Numbered from the stretch's first letter, positions 1-11,088 are shown. The stretch is DNA of 64,000 nt from Diphasiastrum complanatum (GCA_029204225.1 CM055104.1:51764294-51828293); one strand, 5' to 3'. The notes: generated by a model from the letters alone, not told the origin. A program made the numbers and translations.

Positions 1-206
1 ATGTGTATGGCTGCATATGGAGTGGGCATCTATGAGATATTTACAACAGAAAAAATTGCTTTGATGGATTTCAGTCGCATCTACTTCACCTATACCTCAA
101 AATTTCACAGGGGGGTGATAGCTTTTCTAAAGTTCAATTGTGCTTGATGTCCCAAAATTGTCCAGCGACTTTACCACTGCTCTCAATGCTATTAAACTGG
201 TGGTGG
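1..206. other. Unannotated left edge
   Basis: No coding, repeat or RNA signal was recognised here. It lies beyond the 3' end of the minus-strand PPR gene and directly before a 192-bp tandem duplication. Confidence 0.4.
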
Positions 207-590
207 CAATAAGAATTCTAAGGCTGAATCACGTTCTATGTGTCTGTTAACTATACAGGTGTGTTCTTTAATCTTTGAGTACAATTGTATTCTTGAATGA
301 AGTACAAGATAAACATAAGATTTGATGTACCTAGAAATTGTAGAGGTACTGTGTAGGAAGTCCTAACATGGAACAAATCTGAGAAGACATTCTAATCACA
401 ATAAGAATTCTAAGGCTGAATCACGTTCTATGTGTCTGTTAACTATACAGGTGTGTCCTTTAATCTTTAAGTACAATTGTATTCTTGAATGAAGTACAAG
501 ATAAACACAAGATTTGATGTACCTAGAAATGGTAGAGGTACTGTGTAGGAAGTCCTAACATGGAACAAATCTGAGAAGACATTCTAATCA
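207..590. repeat. 192-bp tandem duplication (two copies)
   Basis: Positions 207-398 and 399-590 are near-identical head-to-tail copies with a period of 192 bp, differing at only a few bases. No coding function is seen. The duplication lies about 300 bp beyond the probable stop of the minus-strand PPR gene, so it is in its 3' flank. The low divergence suggests a fairly recent event. Confidence 0.9.
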
Positions 591-906
591 CAAAAAACAA
601 ATCGACGTTCTTGTACGAAGAAGAAAAGACAAACAAAATCAAGTGGGACTAGATTGGAGTCTAAACCAAAGTTGTACTAGAGCGCCAAACTACATGGCGT
701 TACCGCTGCCCACACAACAAGATTCTGGACACAGTTTCTAGAAACTTGCTCCAAAGCCTTAACCTTAATTATTATATCTACATCGTACAAACATTGCCAT
801 GAACAAAAGGATGTTGCACCAAACATGACTTGTTTTGCCATCCCATAAATTAGACTGAAAACTGACTAACACTTTCCTGGCAATTTTGCATAAAGCATTC
901 TCAATC

Positions 907-1138
907 TCAAGCATCATAAGAAGAACTGAGAAGTGAAGAGACAGCCCATTCAGGAGAAGGGAACGCATTGTTGATAATAATTTTGTACACCTCCCTAATT
1001 TTTGCAACCAGTGCCTTCAAAGGCTTCAGTTCTTTGACAGTAGCTCAGCGATGTATATCTGCTATGCGCTTCTATTTCTTCGATATTCATTATAGCGCCA
1101 ATTGTGCACATAAAGGTGTCTAAACACTTAGCATCAAC
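907..1138 (-). CDS. PPR gene, probable C-terminal exon (structure unresolved)
   Basis: Two open minus-strand stretches look like the end of the PPR protein. In one frame, 1138 down to about 1045 reads a further PPR-like helix beginning V-D-A-K-C-L-D-T-F, whose Leu falls at the expected place in the 35-residue register. In another frame, 1043-907 reads a charged then hydrophobic tail (from A-T-V-K-E-L-K to S-S-Y-D-A) ending in TGA at 907-909. Splicing exon 4 (phase 1) to an AG at 1045-1044 joins the second stretch in frame but skips the first. Entering at the AG just before 1145 puts the first stretch one base out of frame. So either there is an alternative 3' splice site or two compensating indels. 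The end of this gene is uncertain. Confidence 0.45.
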
Positions 1139-1230
1139 ACTTCATCTGAACTGAGCTCAAATAATCACTGGTAAGACATTATATACTAACAATATTACGG
1201 AACATTGAGAGACAAATTCAACATAGTTAC

Positions 1231-1457
1231 CAGCACGCTTTATGGTACATACAAGTTCTTGGACTTTCTCCAAAGATCCAGCTTTTATATGGGCGCTAAT
1301 GAGTGCATTGAAAAAGAAGCTTGTCGGATTTACACCATGCGACTCCATCATTGTGAAAATAGCTTCAGCTTGGTCAAGCAAACCAGCTTTAATGTAAGCA
1401 CTTATCAAAGTCGCATAGGGCATATCATCCTTGGCACAAGCAGACTCAAACATATCC
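1231..1457 (-). CDS. PPR protein gene, exon 4
   Basis: Minus-strand exon of 227 nt entered after a TGATGCAG acceptor (CAG at 1460-1458) and left at a GTAACT donor (1230-1225). It completes the phase-2 codon of exon 3 and ends in phase 1. It encodes the end of one PPR motif, one complete motif (Y-A-T-L-I-S-A-Y-I-K-A-G and on to N-P-T-S-F), and most of another (F-N-A-L-I-S-A-H-I-K-A-G). The distance from the YTALI tyrosine of exon 3 to the YATLI tyrosine here is exactly 35 residues, the canonical P-type spacing, which supports the join across a 5.8-kb intron. No DYW or E domain is seen. Confidence 0.8.
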
Positions 1458-4400
1458 CTGCATCAATGACAAGATGGTCATTCAATGCTTCATAATCTTG
1501 AAGCAAAAGGGTGAAGATGAACCTTAATGGTAAACCTCTCCAACTATGGATGTAACATCGTAAGAACGTGATCTGATGACAATAGAGAAATCTAAGAGAC
1601 CTTTCAACCACCCACTAGCAAAGACGACCACATTAAGTTTATATTGTACTGTTGCAAAATAGAAATTATGGGTACTACTGCAATATTTATTATTATCAAT
1701 AGCTTTTTGCTCTCAGGAGAGAGAAGAGGACTATGATAATTATTGTGCAGTGTGTATAAATAAATGGGTGGAAAAATCAAAAAATTTGTAATTTCTGCTG
1801 GTTAGCCCCTAGACTTTGATGTGGTGATGCTCAACTTTTTGGGGAGAAGTGTCATTAAGTGATGAGGGAGAATCGTGAGTAGATGAAAATTTGTAAACAG
1901 TGATAGTTCTTTAAAGGTTGATCATCCCTCTAACCCAATCTAAGACGGAGATATTGGGCCCCCCAAAATGAATCCTGGAGTCTGTTTTGACTATTAAGTT
2001 TGACTTCAAACAGCTAAGATGAATCTGTGTTTATTAAGTAGTTTGCAGTCGCTCTAATTTGAAGTATCAGTCTCCTATTAGGCGTTTGAGACAGCCATGA
2101 TAGATAACTAAGTGATAGGCCTCGGAGACAGCCATTGCTAACTTCTAAAGGTAGCTAAATGATAGGTGTCACAGCCATTGCTAACCTCCAATCAGAGGCC
2201 TGATTATTGCTTGGCATGGAAATAGTAGGATACTAACATGAATCAAACAAAGCAAGAGCGAAAATGAGAAGTGTGAGCATACAGATCATTCAATACATTC
2301 ACACGAATAATATCAGACTCTGCGTACTTCAATCAAGGCAGGTACATACAAAGTAAGGATCTCAGAGGGTAAAATAGAGTGAGTGGGAGATGTCAAGATT
2401 ACTTGAGAAAATAATAGATAGTCAGTCACGCTTTATATGCAATTTGCTGATCCTTTGCCCGCACAAGACTATTTTGAGGCCGGTCTCACATGAAGAAGTT
2501 AGAGTTACATGAATTGTCTTTTCCCAGGACTTTTGCCATTTAGAGCATCAAGAGATATCTCAAAACCATTCCCACAACCGAAACTTCCATAGACACCCAC
2601 AGAGTGGTGAGAAGCTGTTTAGAGACTAAAACCATGCAGACGAGAGGCTGTTAGAGGTATACGAGCTATCCAATTGATTGTCATCTAGAAAGTTTTGGTT
2701 TCTTAATGATTGATAGAGAAAGAGAGACTATTATGTATACTCTTACATGTATGATCACAATGTTGCTACGCAACAACTACGCTCCCTCAGGTGTCTGTTC
2801 TCTCAAAGGCCCTCAACATCTTTAATGAAGTGGATGAATAAGCCCCCTTTGACTCTCAATGTGGGGATCTTAATCCTTATGCAACTACGATGCTACTCTC
2901 CACAGACAATCACAAAAGCCAATTACTAATTTTTCAAATCTTGGAATTACTGGCCATTAGGTGTTGATTAGGCCTCTGCTATACTCCATCTCAATGGCTC
3001 ATTCAGTTTGTACCTACTAATTGTCACCCAGGTACCTTTTCACAGAACAATAGTTTGCCAGGTTGGCCCCTAGTCATGACCCTGGTAGCATCATTCCCAA
3101 AGCAATCATCACTTTTCTGGCTGCTTCCATAACATACTCACCAAGTCACCACTAGCAACACATGTAACAACTTGGGATAGATATCTAGCCTATGTTACTA
3201 GTTGATATTTTTACTGATATTCGCCTAAACAAATCGGTTAGGGTCCTTGTTGTATAGTTGAATCAAGTGCAACCACAATCCCCCAAAAGGTTCGAATGGG
3301 TGACAACCTAAGTCCGAGGACAACTCTGGATGAACACGACTAAACCTTTAACCTCTGGGTGAGCTAGCAACGTACATCCGGTATAGTGAGCTAGTCACTT
3401 AGTTATTGTAACTGAAGAACTACCTTTAAAGCTTGAGTCTAGTCCTAAACAACTCCTAGAGCTTGTTGCCAAGAGTTGGATAGGAAACAATTGGTCTTAA
3501 AGTCCCAAAACACAATCTAAGTCCACAAAAGCATGCAATACCAGAACACCATTGTAAGAGAAGGCACGGAGTGGCAATAGAACTATAGGGGAGTTGAGCA
3601 ATCAAAATCTTGACAACTCAACCAACTCCAGGAATTCCAGCATCGGGTCTCAGCTCCCCTTACATTACCTAATACCAGCATAAGCTAAACTCTATGCCTT
3701 GCTCATGTTGGTGGCCCCAGAGACCAGTCAATCCATATTCAATTTACCTTCTCACATTTGATTAATAACGATGAGCATTGGAGCCAACTACTTCTTTGGA
3801 TTCACCTTTGGGCCAAGTCTAGTTGACAAGGACCAACTACGTACACCATTGTCTTGGCGAGGGGGTTGAGGGTCAAGTACATGTTGATTCTTGAATGTTC
3901 AAAATTCAAAGTTCAAACCAATAAATCATGTCAAGAGCCTAACAAGTCACGACACACGACTCACACGTCACTTGTCAGTGGTCGCTTCATCATTCATGAA
4001 TAGTTTGAAATTGTATTCATTGCTCAATGCCTTTATTTTTTTTCGAATTACTAAGTAGTAAGTTGTCACTTATAACTTATAAGTTGTAAATTGTAATCAA
4101 TGATGATTGATCAACAATAGCATGTTGCAGCCTGCATAAGGCATCTGAATTTGTGGCTGCTATAACGTGTGGAAATCAAGCTCGAGTATAAGGTTAGTGG
4201 CACAGGTGTCCACTGTCCCATTAGTGAAATAGAGTACTAGGCTCTAGCTACAATGTATCATGTAACAATGGAAAACGATGATTCTATTTCTCGAGGGGTT
4301 CTTGTAAGTTACCAATGAAGCTGTACTAGAAGTTGCTGAGTAGACATATCACTTAAATTTTAATCTAACGTTTGTATAAACTATCAGACTAAATTTTGAA

Positions 4401-4917
4401 AGGCTGAAACTCAAGGTAATGGGCAATGGTGCATCTGCCAAGCAAGATCAACCAAGGGAACAAAAATTCCTTTCTCAAAGGTAAACTATTTGGTATTGAA
4501 TCTTGATGATTGAAGAGATAGGGGCCAGGGCAGCTTCATCTGTGAGGACCCACTGCTCTCTTCCTTTTTTTTATCAATAGTAAGACCATCATCCATGCAT
4601 GTAGGACCTAGGTAATGGAAAAACGGATCTTCTCAAAACCATCACTAATTTGCGTCGTGATCTAAAGATCATGTACCGAACTGTTGAAGTAACATGTTGA
4701 CATGCCACAATTGTACGAGAAAATGTGTTTGTCTCCCATGCAATCTAAAACTTGAGGAAGGACTGAACCGGACATTAAACTTTAGCATGTCTCGGCCCTC
4801 TTGTATCTAGATTCTATGAGCTTAAGGTGCCTAGTGTAGTATCTTGCCTGAGGCCTCTCATTAACATATGTCAACTTCATATCTCTTATCTCATAAATTG
4901 ATATTAGATCACTTTTT
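1458..4917. other. PPR intron 3, first part: no recognisable gene
   Basis: AT-rich non-coding DNA inside PPR intron 3. Short imperfect repeats containing the word ACAGCCAT occur at about 2092-2200. No splice-compatible PPR exon is expected here, because exons 3 and 4 already join in perfect 35-residue register. Confidence 0.5.
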
Positions 4918-5549
4918 GTATCTCATTTACCTATCCTTGGCTCTCATCTATACTAGCTATAAGAGACTAAAGTTGTAAAGGCTCACCGAGGACTAATATG
5001 ACATGTTACCTACTACTTACCAGTAACTAAATAGGATACAATTTGCCACAGTCTAGAAATCAGACTCAATACCCATTTCCCAAGTTCCAAGTTCCAACCA
5101 TATGGCATATTCGAAATCCATGCTCACCCCCAAGTCCGGGAGTTTGCACACTGTGTAGCCAGTGTCCACAATGATCAATCCATCGACAGTCTACTAGACG
5201 CTAACCGTGGCATTCTTTACCAATGACCATTAAGGTATCTCATTTACCTACCCTTGGCTCTCATCTATACTAGCTATAAGAGACTAAAGTTGTAAAGGCT
5301 CACCGAGGACTAATATGACATGTTACCTACTACTTACCAGTAACTAAATAGGATACAATTTGCCACAATCTAGAAATCAGACTCAATACCCATTGCCCAA
5401 GTTCCAAGTTCCAACCATCTGGCATATTCGAAATCCATGCTCACCCCCAAGTCCGGGAGTTTGCACTGTGTAGCCAGTGTCCACAATGATCAATCCATCG
5501 ACAGTCCACTAGACACTAACCGCGGCATTCTTTACCAATGACCATTAAG
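4918..5549. repeat. 317-bp tandem duplication in PPR intron 3
   Basis: Positions 4918-5234 and 5235-5549 are direct copies with a period of 317 bp. The second copy lacks one CA of a CACA run and carries a few substitutions. The segment is non-coding on both strands as far as I can see. With its flanks it adds to the unusual length of this PPR intron. Confidence 0.9.
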
Positions 5550-5849
5550 GTCCCATTCCACCAGGTAAATGCCTTGCCTAATTTGAATGATCATTGATTA
5601 CAAATTACGTAGAACCTATGCATCAGTTTAGCCTCAGTAATGTGAATCATGATGAAACCTCAAAAAGAATCAAATTTCAATAAAAATGCAAAAACCCTAA
5701 AATTGGTTCGACGGTTTGAACCTTGCCTATCCGATTCGAACTCGGTTCGTACCATCGAATCGGCCGGTTCAAACTCTTGGACCCAAAAATATTGTACTTG
5801 CTTAGCTCCGAATTTGAAGAAAGTATCATGTTCTCATGACATTATGAGT

Positions 5850-6340
5850 CCTTGAACTTGGACCGAGTTTATCACCACCGTGCAAGTATTTCTTGAGTTT
5901 ACTCACATGAAAGACTTGGTCGTACTCTACGTCTGTCATGTAGTTGCAACTCATAAGCTACAATAGTTATTTTCTTAAAGATCCTACAAGTTCCATAGTA
6001 AATTGTAATATCTTGGAGACAACTTGGCACGTGTTGTTGTTCAATACCTTTGATCTAGAAGAAACCAACAAGAAGGCCATATCCCATGCTTAAAACCTCC
6101 AATGGTTATGGTTTATTCAAGCATGCCCATCCATGTCCTTAGAGAGGTTTTGATAGGCTATCTCTATTTTATGTTGCATCTAAATCAAAAACTCCACAAC
6201 GCTAGGCATCTTGCTTATGATTACTAGGCTAGTTGAACAAAATTCGTAGTTCTAAGTTCAATGAATAATAGCATTAATAGTGGATAACTCGTTTAGCCAA
6301 AATGGTTCGCATTCTCAAATCTCCCTTAGAAATGACTTAT
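5850..6340 (-). pseudogene. Ty3/gypsy integrase C-terminal remnant in PPR intron 3
   Basis: On the minus strand, interrupted frames read pieces typical of the end of a plant gypsy integrase: M-P-S-V-V-E-F-L, then M-Q-H-K-I-E-I-A-Y-Q, and finally F-H-V-S-K-L-K-K-Y-L near 5930-5880. The last matches the family's conserved FHVSxLKK motif. Stops and frameshifts are frequent, and no reverse transcriptase or LTR was recognised next to it. It lies antisense-free, in the same orientation as the PPR transcript. This is an old, dead insertion that probably helped enlarge the intron. Confidence 0.6.
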
Positions 6341-7288
6341 TGTTCCTTCCAATATGGGCAAGTCAAATCACCTACCAAGATGAACTATCCACCATGAAAG
6401 CTAATCTCTCCAAGTGTAGCTTCAGTATCCAAATGTACGTGATAGATTTTTAGTCAAAAGTAGCATATCACTAAGTTAAAAAAATTATTGTCAAATAAAA
6501 CCTTTTGCCACATTTTCAAAGAGGTGACAAAAAACCTTGTATCAAAAATATAACCAAAAAACTTAGCTAGTTTTACTTATAGAAAATTTGATAAAATCAA
6601 AGTTTATCAATAGTAGATGTACACTTCAACTCACAATAGATTCAATCACCAAAAACATTAGGGTCTTGTACAAATAGATACCAACATTATCAAAATTGGA
6701 AACAATTTATTGTCCTTAGATCCATCATCTTTTGTGATAAGATGGAGCATGTACCAAAGGCAGTCAATCTTTGCTTAAACTCAATTTCATACGAGAAAAG
6801 TTACAAGTTTGCTAGATGAATTGCAAACTTAGTACCTATGGGGATACTTCTCCTTTGTTGGAATCAAGAATCACTAAGATAAATATGCAGTTATCCAAAA
6901 GAAAGTGAAGGCAAGAACAAAATCCTCGAGTTCAATAATCTTAATGAAAATTCTCTTCTTAGAACCAACATGAAGGTTTGTGTTTTGAGCAAACAAAACA
7001 AGTGAAAAGCTCATTTTCTAATTTTCAAAACTTTGCATGAGGCTAATGTCAAGGTACCAATTTAATGAACATTACTCTAGATGATAAAAGTCTGCCAAAA
7101 TAGCCATATACATTTAACTACCTCAAATAGTTCTTATATGGAACAACAAGTGGTTAATCTAACCTCACAATAGGATGATTTGGACAAACAATCCTTATAA
7201 CATGATGCATAGCCCTCTAATAACACAATGCCTAGAAATTGACAAATCTTCATAATAGAAAAGGTTTCTAACACTTCACAACCTGCAT
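6341..7288. other. PPR intron 3, end: AT-rich, nothing recognised
   Basis: AT-rich sequence with no supported coding region, probably more decayed transposon DNA continuing from the integrase remnant. Confidence 0.4.
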
Positions 7289-7301
7289 TTACAACCCATA
7301 C

Positions 7302-7493
7302 CTCAAAACACTTTCAGCCATTGGCCATAGGCGATGTTGTGAGTAAACATGGATGAGAGCAGTGTACGTATACTTGTCTAGAACCAAATTCTCCACTTGC
7401 ATGTAGTCAACAATAAAATCCATCTCTTTAAAAAATCCGTCGCCGCCGTACAAGCTTATCAGATCAGTGCAAAGCTTCACATCTGCTTTTAAG
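7302..7493 (-). CDS. PPR protein gene, exon 3
   Basis: Minus-strand exon of 192 nt between a GTGTAG acceptor (AG at 7495-7494) and a strong GAG/GTATGG donor (GT at 7301-7300). Both junctions are phase 2. It encodes a full PPR motif (C-T-D-L-I-S-L-Y-G-G-D) and the first part of the next (Y-T-A-L-I-H-V-Y-S-Q). Spacing to the flanking motifs in exons 2 and 4 is exactly 35 residues, so no codon appears to be missing. The intron that follows (7301-1458, 5844 bp) holds a 317-bp duplication and a gypsy integrase scrap. Confidence 0.82.
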
Positions 7494-7714
7494 CTACACA
7501 AACAAGAAGATGCAAAGCGTACAAGTGAAAAATCTTCTAATGGTATTTTCAGGTTAAATGATTATTATTCTCCATGAAATGTGTTCTACAATTGAAAATT
7601 CACATGACATAATGGAGAGATATGATCAAAATAACATAAGGGTACCACGAAGATCTCTACTCAATTGAAATGTACTCAACAATCTTACATCCTTAGTATT
7701 TTAAAGACATTAAT

Positions 7715-7717
<3 letters not shown>

Positions 7718-7780
<63 letters not shown>
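7718..7780. repeat. (CT)n microsatellite
   Basis: About 31 uninterrupted CT units in PPR intron 2. Read on the transcribed minus strand it is a GA tract. Long open frames of alternating Ser-Leu over it are artefacts of the repeat. Confidence 0.97.
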
Positions 7781-7782
<2 letters not shown>

Positions 7783-8049
7783 CCCCTTCCCATGGCCAAG
7801 ATAGGGAAGGTGTGCCCCCACCTACCTCCCCACTAGCTACAACTACTGCTAGACAAGCAGCAATGCTACTTAGCAGATAGCCACACTACCTGCCACACAA
7901 GCAACTATGGTGCCTGCTACCCCTATTCCTATTCTACAAAATGCTATCTACACTCCATCCAAATCCTAGGAGTAATATATTACCTAGCAGTTGAAGAAAT
8001 TACCTGGAATTTCACACCATGAGAAAATGGTTCAACAATGATTTGTGTG

Positions 8050-8520
8050 GGGGCTCTAGCGCCCTACACCCTGCGTGTGTAAGTCCAACCCAATGAGCAC
8101 ATCATTATTTCATTTGATAAAGATAAATGTGGCTTTAATGCCATTGTGGAATTAAATCAAATTAGAGGCTTAAAAGTCAATTGGCCAATAACCAATAGGG
8201 CCAAATGCCTCATTCTCCACTATAAAAAGTGGCTCGATGTACTTCATTTTCATGTTCAATCAAAGAAAGGTAAAAAGTCTACCATTCTAGCAATTAAATG
8301 TATTTGCTTCTATCTCTCTCATGTTATTTGGATTTTGATGTTTATTGCTATTTGATGATTATTGGATTTTGTATTGCATTATTTCTGAAAAAAAAAAGAG
8401 GAAAAAGCAAGACGAATTTGTGGATTGATTAGGGTTAATGTTTGGTTAGTGATTAGGGTTTTATTGTAAGCTTGCATTACATCTTGAAAAGACGCATTCC
8501 TCCCTTGGGATCGAACTACC
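8050..8520 (+). repeat. Possible LTR-like fragment in PPR intron 2
   Basis: This segment has a TATAAAAA box at 8221-8228 set in a small hairpin (CCAC...GTGG). It shares the phrase TGTGTAAGTCCAACCC (about 8077) with sequence at about 11391, next to a better-supported LTR and primer-binding site. That suggests a fragment of a related LTR in plus orientation, but no TG...CA ends or primer-binding site were found. Confidence 0.3.
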
Positions 8521-8777
8521 AAATGACAGGAAAAGAAAAACGACTATTCTAACCTATTTTATGTCTTTGAATAGAAACCTATTAAAACTATTCCGAGACT
8601 TCCAATGTGATATCAGTACACTTGTCCTATGCATACACAAAAACATAAGCTTATGAACCTCCTTTCCTCAAATCCAATTAATGATAACACACAGGAGAAA
8701 GACCAACACAAACTTGTAAAAACTGAAATTGCAAGACATACAGTTGCTATGCATCCAAACATCAAATGTAGCCATAC

Positions 8778-8936
8778 TTGTTCTGATGCATCTCTTGCCA
8801 AAGCTCAGAAACTTTTGTAAAGTCTTTAACTTTTCCAAACCCCTGCATCAATGCTGTATACGTTATTATGTCTGGCACATATTCACTGCAACGCATTTTC
8901 TCGTATAACTGCATAGCATCAGCCATTCTCCCATCC
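8778..8936 (-). CDS. PPR protein gene, exon 2
   Basis: Minus-strand exon of 159 nt entered after GAAGCAG (AG at 8938-8937) and left at ACAA/GTATGG (GT at 8777-8776). It takes the phase-2 codon from exon 1 and passes phase 2 to exon 3. It encodes the helix G-R-M-A-D-A-M-Q-L-Y-E-K-M, then P-D-I-I-T-Y-T-A-L-M and a second helix pair ending W-Q-E-M-H-Q. This is the second half of the first PPR motif and nearly all of the second. It is followed by intron 2 (7494-8777), which contains a CT microsatellite and an LTR-like segment. Confidence 0.82.
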
Positions 8937-8964
8937 CTGCTTCAGTAATGCAAAGATGCACAAT

Positions 8965-9210
8965 ACTGTTATATTCTTTTACATTCTGTTACACTCTGTT
9001 GTGTTATGTTACGTTCTGTTATATTCTGCTACATTAATGATATTTTGATGTATTGTGATACATTTTGTTCTAGTATGTTTATTCTGCTACATTCTGTTAT
9101 ATTTAGTTACCTTAGGTTAAATACTGCCAGATTCTGGTATATTCTATTACATCCTGTGATATTCTGTTGTATTCTGTTACATTTTCTTGTATTCTGTTAT
9201 AATTTTTTTG
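8965..9210. repeat. Degenerate 10-bp repeat (ATTCTGTTAC-like)
   Basis: About 20 degenerate copies of a T-rich decamer close to ATTCTGTTAC or ATTCTGTTAT fill most of intron 1 of the PPR gene (8937-9442). On the transcript strand the units read GTAACAGAAT. Phase drifts and units vary, so this is an aged minisatellite. Confidence 0.8.
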
Positions 9211-9442
9211 TAAGGTGTTGAGTCCTTTAAACCCTAACGAACCCTAAACTCTGTAGCATAAAGAATGAGTCCATGGTTACAACTTCACTATCGTATAAAA
9301 GAATTTGTGTAAGAAAACTTCAATGATAATACTAAATCATTAAATCCAACAATCACTATGCAATAAATGATCAAAGTCTTCAAAAATTGAAATGAGATGA
9401 TAAATGAACTATGAATAGGTATACCTAATATCAATACGCTAC

Positions 9443-9738
9443 CTGGCGCATTTACTGAGTTCAATGTTGTAGTCCTTCACCGAAGAAAACCTGCTAGGGT
9501 CTTTGGCGCCTCGTCCAGCATGAGCATGTTTCAGGTTTTTTGATGAACATAAGATTGTGAAGGGGGAATGGGAAGAAATGAGTGAGGAACAGCACGGGGA
9601 AGAGCTGGAGTGTCGGGATGGAAAGGGAAGCAACGCAGAAGAAAAGGACGAAGAGGAAGGAAGTGGAAAAGATAAAGATGATGATGCCAGAGGAAACAGG
9701 TGTACCTCGCAGCTTGTGAAAGGAATCAACAACGCCAT
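9443..9738 (-). CDS. PPR protein gene, exon 1 (plastid transit peptide and first PPR)
   Basis: This is the 5' exon of a nuclear PPR gene on the minus strand. The chosen ATG (9738-9736) begins M-A-L-L-I-P-F. The next roughly 60 residues are rich in Ser, with Pro, Leu and Phe and almost no acidic residues, as expected of a chloroplast transit peptide. The first PPR helix (Y-N-I-E-L-S-K) follows and the exon ends at CCAG/GTAGCG (GT at 9442-9441). An in-frame ATG 19 codons upstream (9795) would only add residues from a CT repeat. PPR proteins bind RNA one nucleotide per 35-residue motif and act in organelle RNA processing, stability or translation. Joined exons give about 336 residues and six or seven P-type motifs with no editing-type C-terminal domain, which is short for the family. 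The ortholog is not identified. Confidence 0.8.
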
Positions 9739-9799
9739 CGCTGAGCTCCCTCTTTCTCTCTCTCTCTCTCGCCAACCGAAGTCGCTTATTGGCACATAT

Positions 9800-10340
9800 T
9801 GGCAAGGGGACAGCTTAGGCCCCGTTCCAATCAGCTATTGCCATGTGGAGTCCGGGCAGGGGACGAGAAATCTCCTCCACCAGCACGTTCAGAACTCGCC
9901 GGGCCGAGGACCAGGGAGCCGGAATGAGGCGTCGGCGCTTCAGGGGCGGGCCGCCCTGGTGGCTGGCGCTGGCGCCCCGGTACCACACCCACTGGAGAGC
10001 TGGCGCTGGCGCCGGAACCACTAGCGCCAGGTGCGCCGACACCCGGGACCATTGGCCCTATGGGCGTCGGCGACGGAACCAGGGCATTGCAGGTCCAGGC
10101 TCACACGCATGCATGGACACAAATGGGCAATTCCACTAAATATGCAAGTGGATAGTATTCTCTGAAAAGCTTATGGGATAAACAATTTAACACCACGTGG
10201 CGAGAATTTAGGGAGGAGGCCAGTGCAGGGCGGGCAGGGCGGGCAGACAGGCCGGGCAGCAGCAGGGCGGCACCTGGGACAGGTGTCGGGAGGCGAACTG
10301 AGTCGGAGCCAAACCAATATGTGCCAGTAAGATACGAGGC
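9800..10340. promoter_or_regulatory. GC-rich, CpG-rich island upstream of the PPR gene
   Basis: A sharply GC-rich block in otherwise AT-rich DNA lies just 5' of the minus-strand PPR start. It contains the direct repeat GCTGGCGCTGGCGCC at 9962-9976 and 9999-10013, and G/C-rich runs at 10195-10290. Several overlapping open frames on both strands have only the Gly/Ala/Pro/Arg composition expected of GC-rich DNA, so I do not call genes. The position suggests the promoter and 5' leader of the PPR gene, perhaps bidirectional. A short CT tract (about 9749-9768) lies in the presumed leader. Confidence 0.5.
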
Positions 10341-10411
10341 TCGCCAACACCTCACTATATCGCTCTCTCTCACCATATATATCGCTCTGTTTCTCTTCAC
10401 AAGCCCTACTC

Positions 10412-10475
10412 ATGAGAAACCCTAACCTAAACCCACAAGCCATGAGAAATCTAACCTTAACCCTAACTAACCCCT
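10412..10475 (+). promoter_or_regulatory. Telobox-like AAACCCTAA cluster
   Basis: Three closely spaced ACCCTAA-type words (around 10419, 10457 and 10463) resemble the plant telobox found in promoters and leaders of translation-related genes. It lies next to the GC-rich island. No plus-strand gene was recognised downstream to 11300. Confidence 0.35.
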
Positions 10476-11088
10476 CTGTAGCTTTTTAGAGTTCTCCATT
10501 ATTTCACAATTTAAGGGCATCTTAAAAGCCCTAACTCTTGCCATTCTCTCCATTACATCAATCTTCTTTATCCCTCTCCCTTCCTTCTCAGTATGTTCTA
10601 GTATGTACTAGGTGTCTTTCATAAGGAGGCTCTCTACCGGTGGTAGCAAGTTGAGCTACACGAGCGGCAAAACTTGCTACATGACAGTATTCGGCCTTTG
10701 AATGAAGTACACCTGACGTAATAGTTGCAAATAGACAGCTAAGATGAAACTTTTTACTAAGGACATGCTATGGCTTGTGATAATTCTCCTCGTGACCAAC
10801 CACAACATGCCGCGTGTATGTCTTTACCTTCACAAATGCTATATCTTGGTGTTAAAAGGTTTTTTTCTATTTAGCAAAGCCCATGTGTGGATGAGCTTTC
10901 AACTTGGGTGGTCAATGTGTTGAGGGTTTTTGGCCTTGCCTTGCAAAGGAAATAGAAGGTCGGTCAATGGAGTTTTTAAAAAAGTCAACATCAAAGGATT
11001 TTCTTTGGTTGTTGTCTAAGGTTTAAAGGCTAGAACCTTTGTTGAGGGCCCAACTAACATGCATTAGTTGGCATTCAAAAATTCCTAT
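10476..11088. other. No recognisable gene
   Basis: Non-coding on both strands as far as can be read. A pyrimidine-rich stretch at 10545-10595 looks leader-like, but no open frame of recognisable family follows. Confidence 0.4.

Noticed and set aside
9232-9250. Interstitial telomere repeat (ACCCTAA-type words)
   Set aside because: Only two imperfect units, too few for a telomeric array.
9557-10443. Overlapping 70-155-codon frames in the GC-rich block
   Set aside because: Composition (Gly/Ala/Pro/Arg) and overlap on both strands are what GC-rich DNA gives by chance. One minus-strand frame is the PPR exon in another register.
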